Source: Hericium rajendrae
Taxonomy: Eukaryota > Basidiomycota > Agaricomycetes > Russulales > Hericiaceae
Reading direction: 5' to 3'
NCBI GenBank assembly: GCA_033439255.1
Contig: CM065887.1
Span: 1,612,001 to 1,676,000 of the forward strand
Length of the DNA stretch: 64,000 nt
The notes beneath the pieces were generated by a model. The model did no database searches and was not told the DNA's origin. It was given only the letters and a program-made list of their open reading frames with translations. Each line of letters opens with the position of its first letter. Position 1 is the first letter of the stretch. This document shows, piece after piece, positions 14,837 through 26,601 of the stretch. The translations under genes and the position numbers were made by a program.

Positions 14837-15641
14837 TGGCAGACCAGACCAGTGTAAGGCGCTCGGTGCAATAATGCCTATTCATCATGGAGTGTTACTC
14901 GGCTCGAATGGCGAGGAACCGCCGTGAAGCTCCAGCCTTCCCTGAAGCGAAAAGGTCCAAACAGGTTAGTGTCAAACATGGGATCCTGAAACACCGGGAT
15001 CAACGACGTTCTGTCTTCGACTACCGAGTAGTCATCCTGCAGAGCGGAGGAAGGGAATGCGACACCCATTTTACTATGGATAGAAACAATCCATGTGCCT
15101 TGGGCTGTCTTAATGCCCGAGCCTGCGAAAAGCGCCGGTTCCTTGGGGCAATAAGGTCTTCGTCGTATTACGACATGCCTGGGATCACGTATTCCTCGAA
15201 ATCACGGCTTCCGATGATTGAGAATTGTTCCTAGAGTCATCCCGTCTCTCCACTTTGTCGTCTACTATCGCGTGATGCCGAAGGTCGAGCAAGGACAAGT
15301 GTTCTGTGATGAGCGCCAGGAGGACAAGATCCGTGTCTGCTGCGACGGCCTGAATCGGGTGTACTCCACGGTGACCACGGGGAACAAATGTTATGGAGAG
15401 TCATAGGGCGGCAGTGAGCATTGTGGGGGTCGAAGAAATCGCTTGGCCCGACGACACAAAGATAGGCGCTTTACTATCAGAAACTGGACAAGCGCGGCGA
15501 CCAAGTCCAGAAAGATCGTACTCAAGATATATGAGAATGCCAAAAGTGCAGAAAACCGGTCTGAGGGTATTATCATGAACATATCGTAAACAGGGTTGTA
15601 TAGCAGTCGTACCTACAAGCGGGACAATTTTCCAGGAGACC
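14837..15641. other. Gap without a supported gene
   Basis: Short frames are open on both strands (for example minus 14878-15069, plus 15218-15406), but none has splice support or a recognisable motif. It separates the tentative minus-strand gene from the 3' end of the MMTAG gene. Confidence 0.4.
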
Positions 15642-16500
15642 TCAAAACCGTTCACGATGGGATGAACGCGCCGCTTCCCGACCATCCCGCTCGTATCGAC
15701 GTCGATCTCGATCTCTATCCTGCACGCGTTCCCATGGCGCGTCCTTTGCTCTACTCTTTGAACGTCTGCCGTCATAGACGGGTGAACGTGAACGACTGTA
15801 GGAGTGTCGCGATCTTGAGTGTCTTGGATGATAGTCCTTGGAGTCGCGCGGAACAGGAGACCTCGACCGCCATCGGTCTCGCCGTGTACGATAGTCTCGG
15901 TCGTGAGTATCATCATCGCCTTCATGCCGCCGACGATGCGGTCGTTCAGCACGATGTTCCTCCTTTTGCGCCTGCTTCAAAGCTTTTCGCTCTGCTTTGA
16001 GTCGACGTCTCTCTTCCTTCTCGAGGCTCTTCTGTTTGTCAGCATCCCTGCTCTCAGCAGCCTCTCCCTTCGGAACACCTGTGGGTATCGCGTTTGCACC
16101 TGAGGTAGGTCCAACAGCGGTGCCAATCTTCTGAGACGGCCCAAAGCCACTGGGGGATAATATAAGATTGAGCGCGCAAGAAGCAACAATGAGGAAAGAA
16201 CGCACAGAGCAACTGATAGGGCTTCGGCCTCCGCCTCCTTGATCTTACGGATCTCCTCGTCTCGCTCTGCATCCGTCATCTTCACGTCACGGTTATACCA
16301 ATGAACATCCTTGTTCTTCTGCCAGCGACCCGTTGGAGCATTGACGCTGTGTCCAAGATAATTCTGAGAAATGAATTGAGAAGCTGCTTCCACTACAACG
16401 CTAGAACAGTACGCACCTCTCGGTCCTTGTCTGCAGAAACATCCGCCCATTTGAACTCAGCCTGTCCGCCGCGGGTTCCTCCACGGATAGGCTCAAACAT
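15642..16500 (-). CDS. MMTAG-domain (kinase phosphorylation protein) nuclear protein, three exons, 249 aa
   Basis: Exons (minus): 16417-16500, 16206-16363, 15642-16149; the sum 750 nt is in frame. The start MFEPIRGGTRGG, then FKWADVSADKDRENYLGHS, then GRWQKNKDVHWY is the MMTAG (multiple-myeloma-tumour-associated protein 2) signature, normally at the extreme N terminus as here. Next come an acidic helix (EEIRKIKEAEAEAL), the GFGP motif, a Lys/Glu-rich coil, and an Arg/Ser-rich tail with RS and RD dipeptides (SRSRSP, DRDRDRRR). The family is linked to spliceosome-associated proteins; nuclear location and a role in mRNA processing are inferred from this. Intron donors are all gtgcgt-type. Translation stops at RSSHRERF. 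Confidence 0.9.
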
Positions 16501-19500
16501 GGTGATATGTGTGCCTAGTCAATTGTGCAAGGTGGTGAACACGAAGAGAAGAGAGGGAACCAGCAAGATGCCGCCTCGGCAATGAAACCCCGTTTCAAAC
16601 TCCGCTAGCCGTCTTCGCCACCAAGTTCAATTTGGTAATCGATGATTTCGACCTTGATTTGTTTCGAAGACTCAGGTAGGTTCGGTGGTTGTCCGGATGT
16701 GACAATGTGTCTAACCTTGATTTCTCCGTCGTCTTTGCAGTGAGAGTCGTTTATCGTATCTCGGCTTGCTTTGATAGGAAATCAGCAGCTGACAGCTCTG
16801 ACATTTGCGCACCCCATCATCCTACTACACGGTACGTAAAAAGGACATATATTATCTGCTGCGTTTCACGTCTTCGTCTGCCCCACCATCCCGACCTGGA
16901 CAATTGTCGCATCAGACGCTTTCTATGTCTTTGTCAGATGCACAAATGCGTCAAGGCGTATCATTCTATCCTCTTCGTAGGGTTCACAATCGTCCGGAGC
17001 TCAGCCGCCTTCCACGCCCGTGGTTGGATCTTGCTGGATTTCGTCAGCACGTACAGGCACAAAACCGGACAATGCCTTCGCTCGTGAGCTAAACCTTTCT
17101 TGGTTGCCCGAGTTCCCGCTGTATCTTTCGCCCTGCAGGCTGCGCGCCCGTCTTCTGTGCACAAGAATATGAGATCAGGACTTCCGAACTTCGTGTTGGG
17201 AAATTGTCGCAGCCCTAGGCCTGCGCCGTGCGGTGAAACGCGTTATCTGTCATGATGCCGGAACAATTCACCTGTTTCTCGTCACAATGCGGTGTAGATT
17301 CTGGTGCCCTGGGGATTTCTGGAATATGTCCTGACGCCCAGCGGACATCGGGGACTTGACCTGCGAAATGTGGAATGTGGTCTCGTCTGGTATCCAGAGG
17401 CCGAGAGCCCTGTCTCTTCCGATACGTAGTCCAACATTCTTTGCTCCACCGATGAGTAAATGATGTTTCATCGATATGACAGGATCGCGAGCCCGTTTAA
17501 TATCAGTTAAGCAAGCTAAGAAGGTATCTAATTTTTTCGCGAGGAATTATGATCAAATTGTTCAAGGATTTGGACCTGTGTTGTACTTTTCGAACAGTCC
17601 GGCGCTCGGATCCCGATACAACCATTCAAATCGACAGTCCACTTCCGCCGCCATCGCGGTTGCTCATGGCATTCCGATATGACCGCGGTTTCCATATTGC
17701 CGATAGGCTCACCGATCGCGGCATCGTAGAAGGCCCCAGTACTTTCTCCAAGTGGGTCCAAAATATCCATTTCGTAAGGTGTACGATCCGGTGGAAGCCG
17801 CACGAGACCCAGTCACCCTATCCAACTTCCCTGGCCCAGAGCCAACATTTCGGCATGAAGATTCTTAGGCCAGTGACAGCAGGTGATATCGAAGAAACCA
17901 GGCGCTGAGAATACTGCTTATTTTATGTCGGCCATGCTATCGTACTCCCCTTTCTCCGGATACAGAAGCGGAACATCTGTGGGAGCCACCAATTTAGCCA
18001 TCTTTGTGCATACCCAAGCGGCGGTCTCAAGGCGAACAAGAAATTCCCCATCAAACCACGGGTGCACGAGGCGCATCATTTGCCCCGGTTGCCACTGAGC
18101 TATGAACTTGGCTGGAATCCTAAAAGCCTACTTTCAAGGCAAATACAATTTCAGCCGCGAGATGTGTCGTCGGGCAATCTTATATTCTACAAACATGGCT
18201 TTATGGGTAATCATGCCGAAGTACGCCGGAGATTGTGTCGATTTAGCGGCCCAAATGTGATGGTCCATCGGGGCAATGTGCCGCTGTAGTCGCAGCCTGA
18301 TCAACCCGGCACGCTGTACCAATCCCTGCCGCTCCTACTGCGATGCCTCCAGTGCCCGGCTGCTCGTGTCCTGCGGTTGAGGGTGGCCTTAGCAGGTGTG
18401 GCGAGATCTCCCTCGGTGCTGGGTGACGCATGATGGGACCTCGTTCAAGTTGTTGGTGCGTCCCCAATGAACTTTGTTCAGACTACCTATTCGCTTAGAT
18501 GATACATCTCTTCCTCTGCGAGGATTGCATCATGAACAGGGACGTCCATGCGACAGCAGGCTCATTCTACATAGTCTCCCGAAGGCGGGTAGCCGCTTAC
18601 TCAACAATCATGCCTCAGGATCGACTCGTCTGACATTCTACAGGGCCTCTCAATACTCGCACTTCATCTCCTCTCTTGCGGACGACGACAGCCGACACCG
18701 CCGCGGCGCATTGCAGCTCACCTGCGGTGGCTAAGTGGTGGGAGCCTCGTTGACAGTGCGTTCAATCAATTTTTAATCATCTTTATCCACCGTGAATTCG
18801 CGGACGGTACTCGCTCAAATGATCCTTTTTCTTCTGCAACAGTATCGTCGCGATTTGTGATGCTTACGCCGCGGCCCGCGCTCCCTGCGAGAAATCTGAT
18901 CCGTCTTCGTCTGAATGGCATTATTGCGGACAACAATCAACGGCGTCCACACGAATTTCACACAGCTGGGACCTGGAATCTTCTCGATGGCTCTGTCTCC
19001 GAAATTCCGAGGTCCTTTCGCAGCCTGACAGCTGCAATCTATGCTTGTCAACCAGTGACGAAGAGCAACAATGTCTCGATGGTGAAAACCTTGCGTTCAT
19101 TGAAAGCATCGTGAAAGCTCTCCCTAAAGCGGGCATAAATTGAAGACAAGCATCCTAGTGCGCTACCTCTCTTCGTGTTCCGGGACCTTTACCTGACGTC
19201 GCGGTTCACGACAGTCTTGAATCCTTCACTCTGTTGTACAGGTTATCAAAGTGCGCAATTCTTTGTTATTTTCACGACCCCAAGAATATATGCTGTCCTA
19301 TTTGATTACTGCCGGTGTGTAAGGGAGATGGGGGTGATGGTTGAGTCACACCTGTCGAGCTGCGTTGGAATCCACTCTATAGGGAAAACTAACAGCTACG
19401 ATGACAGTAAGAGGATGAAGTGACTACTGTTACATAATCAAGCCCTTCCGCTTCTGAATCTCTTGACCCTAACCCTAGACCTCTTACACGGTGAGCTCGC

Positions 19501-20250
19501 CGTAAATTACATATGACACCCGTCGTCCGAGACGCGTCATTTCCTAGTCAAGTACGCCCAACTGCACTTTTCTGGTAGAGTAGATCAATCTTTCTACCGT
19601 GACGCCCGCGTCCTCGTGTTTCTATAGAAACCTTTCAATGTTGCCAACGTTTTCGAATCCGATCTCAGATAGAACAAATGGCACCTTGCAAGGGATCCCT
19701 TATCTGCCTACCTTCTACTAGTGTTCGGCGATATACATTTCTGACCATTCTTACTCAACAGTACTGTTCGATGCTCAATGAGCATAAATTAGGTCTCGTC
19801 CATATGTTTTCCGCAGCATCTCACCGGGTGGTATGTCGGTTTAACTTTTCGGCATGGCCGCTGAGTGGTCTGCGGCAGTCTACGACCCGAACCGAACCGT
19901 GAGAACCGAACCGGTCACGAGATCGACGGAGTATCGCTAGGCTTTGTCTCTGAGCTCGCATGCTCGAAGATGCTGGGAGATGTTGATACTTCAGTGAGCC
20001 GATGTTACCATGATACTATAGAAAAATCGAATTATGAGAAACTGGAGGCATTAGTTGACACGAGGCACTGACTAGTTCGCGTGCACGGGCCTGCGTCACG
20101 GCACGAGCGTGGTAAACGGCGCCACCGCGCAAGGAAACAGCCGAGTGCAACTTAGACCAGGACTACTCCCTGCTTCACTCAACGGAGCCTTGCGTCGCGT
20201 CCCCGCCTTCGCGTCTCACATTTCCTCGCAGAAAACGCGTCTATTTCACA
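16501..20250. other. 3.7-kb gene-poor stretch with unresolved exon-like pieces
   Basis: No complete gene could be built. The best exon-like piece is minus 17918-18076, with RLVHPWFDGEFLVRLETAAW then KLVAPTDVPLLYPEKGEYDS, which reads like real protein but has no partner exons I can join safely. Minus 17528-17803 (DILDPLGESTGAFYD) and plus 17549-17908 overlap each other, so at most one is real. A 55-residue plus frame at 16926-17092 (MSLSDAQMRQG) is also open. The stretch upstream of 16500 should contain the MMTAG promoter, and the last few hundred bases that of the PWWP gene. A two-unit CCCTAA run is at about 19468. Confidence 0.4.
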
Positions 20251-21834
20251 ATGAACAAAAAGTCCAAGGCTGGCAAGGATACCAAGTACGAGTACCGCGA
20301 CGTGGTGCTCGCGAAAGTACGCGGTTATCCGCCTTGGCCTGGCATGGTACGTCGTCGTTGCTTCCTATCCGTGCATAGAGACTTCATCGCGCCTTTCCTC
20401 TTTGTTTCCAGGTTATAGATCCCGATACCGTCCCTGCAGACGTGGCGCGGGAGCGCCCGCAGAACAAGAAGTCAAATTTCTACTGCGTGAGGTTCTTCCC
20501 AAGGGGGGAGCAGTGCGTATTCATGGTACTTTTCATCCACATTGTACCCTGATCGGTCGCTGTTTGTAGTGCTTGGCTGGTCTCCAAGGATATCTCGAAG
20601 CTGCAGACGCACGAGATTGAGGCGTACATCAACGAGCCTTACAAGAAGTCCGGCGAGCTCCTTACTGGTTATCGCATCGCGCTGGATCCCTCCAAATGGG
20701 AAGAAAAGATGGAAAGCGAGCGTGCTGAAGCCGCTGAAGAAGAGGCAAACGAAGAGGTCGACCAGCTCGAAAACGAGTCGATTGATCGCGAAGCCGACGC
20801 GGACGGTGATGACGAGGAGGAGAAGAAGCCCAAAAAGCGGAAGCGCGATTCTGAGGCGGCGAAGCCTAAGGCCAAGGGCAAGGCGAAGAAAGAGTCTGCT
20901 GAGCCAGTGTCGAAGAAGAAGGCTCCCGTCAGCGCTAAGGGCAAGAAAAACGGCGTCAAGTCTAAGGCCATGGTCGAATCCGAAGACGACGGTGGCGATG
21001 CTGAAGGAGACGAGGATGCCGGGCCGAGCAAGCAGACGTCGCCTCCGCCGGCGAAGAAGGCCAAGCGTGAAAAAGAAGAAGATCGTGCGTACTCTTCGAT
21101 TTTATGATGAGCAATCACTCACGCGTCTCATGTTTCAAGCGTTGGCTAGCGACCCCGAGGCGGTGAAGGTCAAGGAATGGCGAACGAAGCTCCAGAAGAC
21201 ATTCCTTAACGAACACAAAGAGGCAAAGCCTGAAGTGCGTATTCTGGTCCATAAGTTTCCGTAAAATTCAGTGTACAAACCGCTTTGTAGGACATGCCAG
21301 CTTGTGACGAGCTGTTCACGACGATTGAACAGTACGATAAGATGAACTTGACGTATCTTTCGGTAAGTCTGTTTCCTATCTCTGCTCGCCTTGACTTCTT
21401 TTCTTTTCTTTGCTGATTCAACGATCCCCCTCTAGTACTCTAAAATCGGCAAAGTGATGCGACACATTTACCTGACGGCCCCAGAAAAGATTCCGCGCGA
21501 CGAGGAATTCCAGTTCCGCGATCGAGCCCGTGTGCTTATCAACAAATGGCAAGCCATCTTGAACGCAGCAAAGGATACCGAAGCTCCTGCCTCCGCGAAC
21601 GGCACGGCCGAGAAGAAATCGGAGGCTCCCGCTGATACAAAGATCAGCGAGAGTCCTGAAAAGGAGGTACCTGAGGCTACGACTACAGACGACACGAAGA
21701 TGGATGTGGAGGAGACCAAGGCAGCTCCCGTCGCCGCGGAACCCGAGACCAACGGCACCACCGTCGATAACCTGTTGGCCGATGCGGATGCAGACACGTC
21801 AGCACTCCCAGACGTTACGATGTCGGAGGCATAG
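20251..21834 (+). CDS. PWWP-domain chromatin protein with LEDGF/TFIIS-N-like C-terminal domain, six exons, 425 aa
   Basis: Exons: 20251-20346, 20412-20512, 20570-21084, 21140-21234, 21291-21362, 21436-21834; the sum 1278 nt is in frame. The PWWP domain lies at about 11-105: VVLAKVRGYPPWPGMV (the P-P-W-P core), NFYCVRFFP, HAWLVSKDI. PWWP domains bind methylated histone H3 tails and DNA. Residues about 120-240 are Lys/Glu-rich, disordered, with several nuclear-localisation-like KKPKKRKR clusters. Residues about 240-340 form a helical bundle (VKVKEWRTKLQKTFL, PACDELFTTIEQYDKMNLTYLSYSKIGKVMRHI, RDRARVLINKWQAIL) resembling the LEDGF integrase-binding/TFIIS N-terminal fold. The tail is acidic and Ala/Thr-rich. 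The architecture (PWWP then helical bundle) matches LEDGF/HRP2 and fungal Pdp3-type proteins. A paralogue of the bundle alone follows 630 bp downstream. Confidence 0.88.
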
Positions 21835-22462
21835 AGGCGTAAGGGCGCAAACACGCATGCCCAGGATTATTATGCGTCAACAATAGTGTATGTCAGCTCG
21901 TACCTGCTTCCTACGAATTATGCGTTGTGCGGTTGTTGATGATCTGCAGAGACGGCCGATGAGGGTACTCTGCGAATGTTGTTATAATCGTGTCTACGCG
22001 TTGTATGTATTCGATCTCACTTCCTTATCTTTGTTTTGGTACCGTCGATATGTCGTCCTAGCGCTTTTCAATGCTTTCTCCTACCATATGCTTCATGGGC
22101 TCCCCGATTCTTCGCGATGGCCTCAAAACCATGAATATTCAGTTTTTCTTTGCTGCAATCTCATCCACATAACATCATTGGACTCGCGGGTTCTTGTCCT
22201 ATGAGCACGTCCAAGTTTACTTCTGCTTCAGCTCCCACTCAGATATACGACGACGGACTGCTCTCCATGGGACACAGTCATCGGAACTTCCGAGACGTCC
22301 CCACGTCAGTAACTAGACTGGTCCTGCCTTCTCACGATCGCCATAGTCGTAAATGCCTTGTAACAACCAATGAAGCGCACCAGCAAGTCCCGTTGAAGTT
22401 CTGATTGACTCGAACGCACGGCGGCGTCAGCAGACAGGCTCCTGCTGTAACGCACCCTGGAT
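21835..22462. other. Spacer between the PWWP gene and its partial paralogue
   Basis: It contains the 3' UTR of the PWWP gene and presumably the promoter of the downstream small gene. No PWWP-like or linker-like coding remnant was found between them, so the paralogue appears to lack the N-terminal half rather than being separated from it. Confidence 0.5.
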
Positions 22463-22991
22463 ATGGCGAACGATGATCGTGAGTGTCGGTCAATTTGCAT
22501 GCGTTCTGAACTGACAGGCTCATGGACTACCAGCGCCGGCGCTCGACCAAGAGGCGGCCAAGCTTCAGGTCATGCAATGGAGAACGGACCTCAAGACGAG
22601 GTTTTTCCCCAGGCGGCAGGGAGCCATAAATCCAGACGTGCGGACTTTGCTGCGCGCCCGATGCGCCGTTGCATCAAGCCGCTGATCTCCAGGCTGCAGG
22701 ACATGCCCTTTTGCAACCACCTTTTCACGGCCGTCGAACAGTACGACATGACCATCGAATATCTTGTTGTAGGCATCACCTATGTCCAGATACATCCCCC
22801 ATTCTGTCACTGAAGCGGTTGGACGTGGCTTCTAGTACTCTAAGATCGGGAGGGTCGTTCGAAAAATCACCCTCCTGCAGGACGGTACAATCCCCCGCGA
22901 GGAGGAATTTCGATTCCGCGAGCGGGCCCGCGTCCTCCTCGCCAAGTGGTGGGATCTCTTGAACGCGGAGTCCACCTTAAATGCAGGATAG
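22463..22991 (+). CDS. Stand-alone LEDGF/TFIIS-N-like domain, paralogue of upstream PWWP protein, four exons, 114 aa
   Basis: Exons: 22463-22478, 22534-22637, 22700-22768, 22836-22991; the sum 345 nt is in frame. The product aligns along its length with the C-terminal bundle of the 20251-21834 protein: QWRTDLKTRFF versus EWRTKLQKTFL, DMPFCNHLFTAVEQYDMTIEYL versus DMPACDELFTTIEQYDKMNLTYL, YSKIGRVVRKI versus YSKIGKVMRHI, and EEEFRFRERARVLLAKW versus DEEFQFRDRARVLINKW. The three introns fall at the same places and phases as the last three introns of the upstream gene, including the phase-1 split after GAT C. So this is a genomic (not retro-) tandem duplication of the last four exons. A new ATG lies in the short first exon (MANDD). 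It lacks PWWP and the acidic tail. It may compete for the bundle's partners; that is inference. Confidence 0.8.
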
Positions 22992-23336
22992 TTCGCGCCA
23001 TTGAAGCACACGCGAGGGGCAGGGTGGGTAGCGGTGATGTCAACGGACTACGATTAGGTAGACGGTGCATATCAGACATCGCAAGGTCGACGATTGTACG
23101 CATCGAGGAACACAGCATCGGAAGCTCTGATTTATTTATCGTCTGAACAATAAAAGAAACCGTACGTATTGGTGAGGCACGTCCTACGGTAAGTAAGTTG
23201 GTATATACAGAGACCGATAATGACGCCGAAATAACCAACCGGGCAGAAGATATAATTACATAGCAAAGCTACAATGCTAAAAACGTACATTGAAGTTTAG
23301 GTTTCGCCGACCCAGACAGAACAGGAAACATCATAA
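22992..23336. other. Short convergent intergenic spacer
   Basis: This lies between the stop of the small LEDGF-like gene (+) and that of the Zn2Cys6 gene (-). I see only probable 3' UTRs, including an AATAAA at about 23147-23152 on the plus strand. Confidence 0.5.
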
Positions 23337-26300
23337 TCACGTCCCGAGGCGGTATATCGCTGGTGGTAAGGAGAGATGAGGTTCGAGAGGCAGGCCGATT
23401 TCCGAGGCGATACAGGCTTCTTTGAGCTGGGCTCGCAGATCGCGACATTGTTCTTGCCATACTTTATGATACCGCGTGATTAGACGGAGAGGGCACCTTG
23501 ATCTGCAGAAGCGTACCTTCACATGGCCACAGAAGATTGAGAGCCTCGAGAGGGACGAGGAACGACTTGGCCAGTTCGAGGGCTTTAAGCAAGGTACGAT
23601 CGCCGCTCCATAAGTTCAGACACCTGGATCGAGGAGAAGGTCAGGATCAGAAAATGAATGCAGATAAGGAAAACGCACATGGCAACCTGGCTCGTGAACC
23701 AGCTGATGAGAGCCGGGCGCCTGAGGAAGGGGTGTTCGTGGTTCTTGCCCAGGCCGTTCACAGAAGCTTTCATTTTCCGAGCCACCACGTCCTGATAGTA
23801 CACTGAACGACATGTTAGATCACGCAGCGAACGTTTACAATTCTGTCACGTACGCCATTCCTCAGCGAGTCTGCGATTCCATACTGGTCGTGCAGTCACA
23901 TCAAGGTCCAGGAGAAGGCTGTAATTGGTATGAATCAGCGCGATGTCGCAGTAGTGGCGACAAGTCGAGAGTTACCGTCTCATCAAATGAGTTACAGCTA
24001 GGCGTGTACTGAAAATGACCGTCAGCAAAGCAGAATCACATATCCTCGAGAGGCCAACGCACTTGCAAATAAACTCTCTGCTCATGTATATGAGAGAGGT
24101 GTCAATATTACAGATATGTGCGTCCAGGGCCTGATCCACAGCGTTGCTTTCCACGAAAATGGCGACGGCGATCTGAGCTTTCATGTCGTTGTCCAGCGCA
24201 TCGTTCTGGAACTGCATACACGAGTTCCAGAGCAGCATGCTCCGGCAATACAGCGCCCACACGCTGTCCTTGCTCGATCCCTTCGTCAATTGCGCAGAAT
24301 TGCGTTGGTAATATTCGCCTGGGAACAGCAGCTTGAACTGCATGCGCGTCGTTATCACATGGCAACAAGGACAGAGCCATGTGCGCTCACGTTAGAAGAG
24401 TCTTTCAGGAACAGATCGAGCGGTTTCCTTTGGAGTGCAGCACATGCAACCGTGTGGTTCGCCGCGAGCATGAGCGCGCTCCAGCACAGACGGCGCGTCT
24501 CTTCGTTCTGCGTCTCCGCGTACGACCAGTCCGGGTCCCACGCGGGAATGAACGAGAGCGTCAGTCCGTCCTGGCTGCCCTGCGGCAGATTGATGCAGTT
24601 GCACGCCTTGCGAGCGCCGTGCGTGGTCGGCTCGAACGTGCTGGGGTCGTGCGCGTCGAGCGACGTCAGGCGGAGCGCGCGGACAACGTTGTCGAGGAAC
24701 GCGAGCGCGGACTCGGCGCGCGCAGCTGAGTAGTCGGGGTGTGCGCAAGTCTCGAAGAGGGCGATCATCTATGGCGTGCGCGTCAGTGCGCATCCGCGGA
24801 TCGGTCGGCGGGATAGATACCATAGCCGCTTCGGCCAGTCCCAGATCGATCCAGCTCGTGTTCCACGACGCTTCGAGGGATGTTTGGGCACGGTCCCGGT
24901 ATATGACGGCGCGGTTGCGGACGGGCTGGCCGCCCTCGAGCTCGCTCGCTTTCGTCAACAGCGCCAGTGCCAGCCCGGCGTACACCAGCGCGGGCTGAAT
25001 CGTAAGCCGCTCCTGATCATCGAATAACTTGCGAAAAAAGAACGGAAGATGTAGAAATGAAAGCCAGTAACCACTTGTGTCGAATCTGGCTGATCGAGTC
25101 AACAGACTGTATGGGTGCATGCTACGTCACGACTCACAGGAGTGTGAAATCAGAAGTAATAAGGTTTATACTGCAGGGGCATGGGTCAATTGGCCGCAGC
25201 GCGATAAGGCGAGACTCACGATTGCTCACGGGTGGGGGAGTAGGTTTCAAGCAGATTGTCCCACCACAACCGTCGAGAGAATTCCGTAGTGGAGGGGGCC
25301 AGGGGAATCGAAAGGGGGCGGAGGTCGTCGAACGAAGGCGAGTGCACGTCAAAATCGAAAGGGCGGGATGAGTCCTTGGTGGTAGAATGGCGGTCCAGGA
25401 GGGACACCATAGTTCGGCGCGAGCTCGGGGCCGACCGCCTCTTCGAGAAGGAACATGAGACTCGCGCCCGACTTCGAAGCCATGAGACTCACCTTTCCAA
25501 AGAACCCGTCAGGCTCGAGCGCGCGAAACGTGCTGTCGTTAAACGACTCGTCTGCGCCGGCAAAGCGAAGTTCAGGCTCGGGCTTCTCCTGGTGTGTGGC
25601 CTGCAGCGAGGACGGAAGCAGCGGATCCGCTTTGAGCACAGGCGAAGACGGTGGATGGTCATCTTCCGACTCTGTCTTTCGCCTTTTCTTCGGGTGCGGG
25701 GCAGATCCATCGGTCGGGCGCTTTTTGCAAGACCGCTGGCGGGTCCCAGGACGCTTGTCAGGGCCCCTTCGTTTGGGTACGGCATCATAAACGCATTCGT
25801 TGGAACGTCGGACGCAGTTGTTGCACTCCGGCCGCGTCGAGTCGCAGCGAATCTTGCGTGCACGGCTGTAAAGGCACCGTCAGGGCCCAGCGCGGGTCAT
25901 GATGGCAGGAAGAACGCACCATTGGCGACAGGCGATCACGACATTCGAGATGTCCTTGCGGGAGCCGCGCGTGGACTTGGATGCGCTGGCATCGGGTGAT
26001 GATTGGCGCACGGTTGATGCTGCGGACGACGACGTTGGGGCCTCCTCGACGGCCATGGACACGGGTGCGCGTGGCCCAGACGAAGGAGTGGGCAGGCCGA
26101 GCTGGGGAAGCGGATACGAGCGATCGGGTGGAGAGGTGTAGTCGTCATAGCTTGCGTCAGGGATAGACAAAAATCGTGGCGGCGAGCCAAGTAAGGAGCC
26201 CGATGACGCAAAGGATGCGACGTGCAAATCCGTGTTGTATGGGCTGAGAGAAATACCTGGGAGGTCGTCGACCATGTGGGCGCCGTCGCGCAAGTCGGGG

Positions 26301-26601
26301 TCGAAGAACTGGTCATGTTGGAAGGACGACGTGATAAGATTGTTGGTATTTGGGAGACGTGCGGGGTCAATTCCCTGATATCGGGCTTTTTTACAGTTCG
26401 TCAGCACGCGTTGTACATAAAAACAGGCTCCATAAGGCGCGAAGGGGGCAATAACCTACCTGCCGGGGATAAGTGCAGAAATGGTTGCTCAAAGATGGGT
26501 GACTGCAGCTCTGAACCCTCTTCGCTGGACTGGAAGCCCTCATCGATGTGGGTGACCCTGGGGAAAGGGGTGTAGAGCTCGTCGTTGACACTGGCGACCA
26601 T
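23337..26601 (-). CDS. Zn(II)2Cys6 transcription factor with fungal-specific TF domain, 13 exons, 868 aa
   Basis: Exons (minus): 26460-26601, 25920-26385, 25493-25865, 25220-25440, 25137-25169, 24821-25085, 24391-24768, 24063-24337, 23976-24008, 23854-23918, 23679-23802, 23517-23623, 23337-23461; total 2607 nt, every junction in frame. The zinc cluster is at about 200-227: CRQC, RARKIRC, DSTRPEC, NNC, VRRSNEC, giving C-x2-C-x6-C-x6-C-x2-C-x6-C; its second Cys codon is split by an intron. A basic linker (KRRGPDKRPG, KKRPTDG) follows. The Ser/Pro-rich 200 residues before the cluster are unusual, as most members have the cluster near the N terminus. WWDNLLETYSP begins the middle homology region (about 400-800), including YWLSFLHLPFFF and ASWNTSWIDLGLAEAAM. 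It should bind CGG-type DNA sites in the nucleus; its targets cannot be told from sequence. Confidence 0.9.

Noticed and set aside
17549-17908. 119-residue plus-strand ORF
   Set aside because: Overlaps an equally open minus-strand frame; neither has splice or family support.
19462-19480. Telomere-like CCCTAACCCTA
   Set aside because: Only about two units; too short to be a telomere or meaningful interstitial array.
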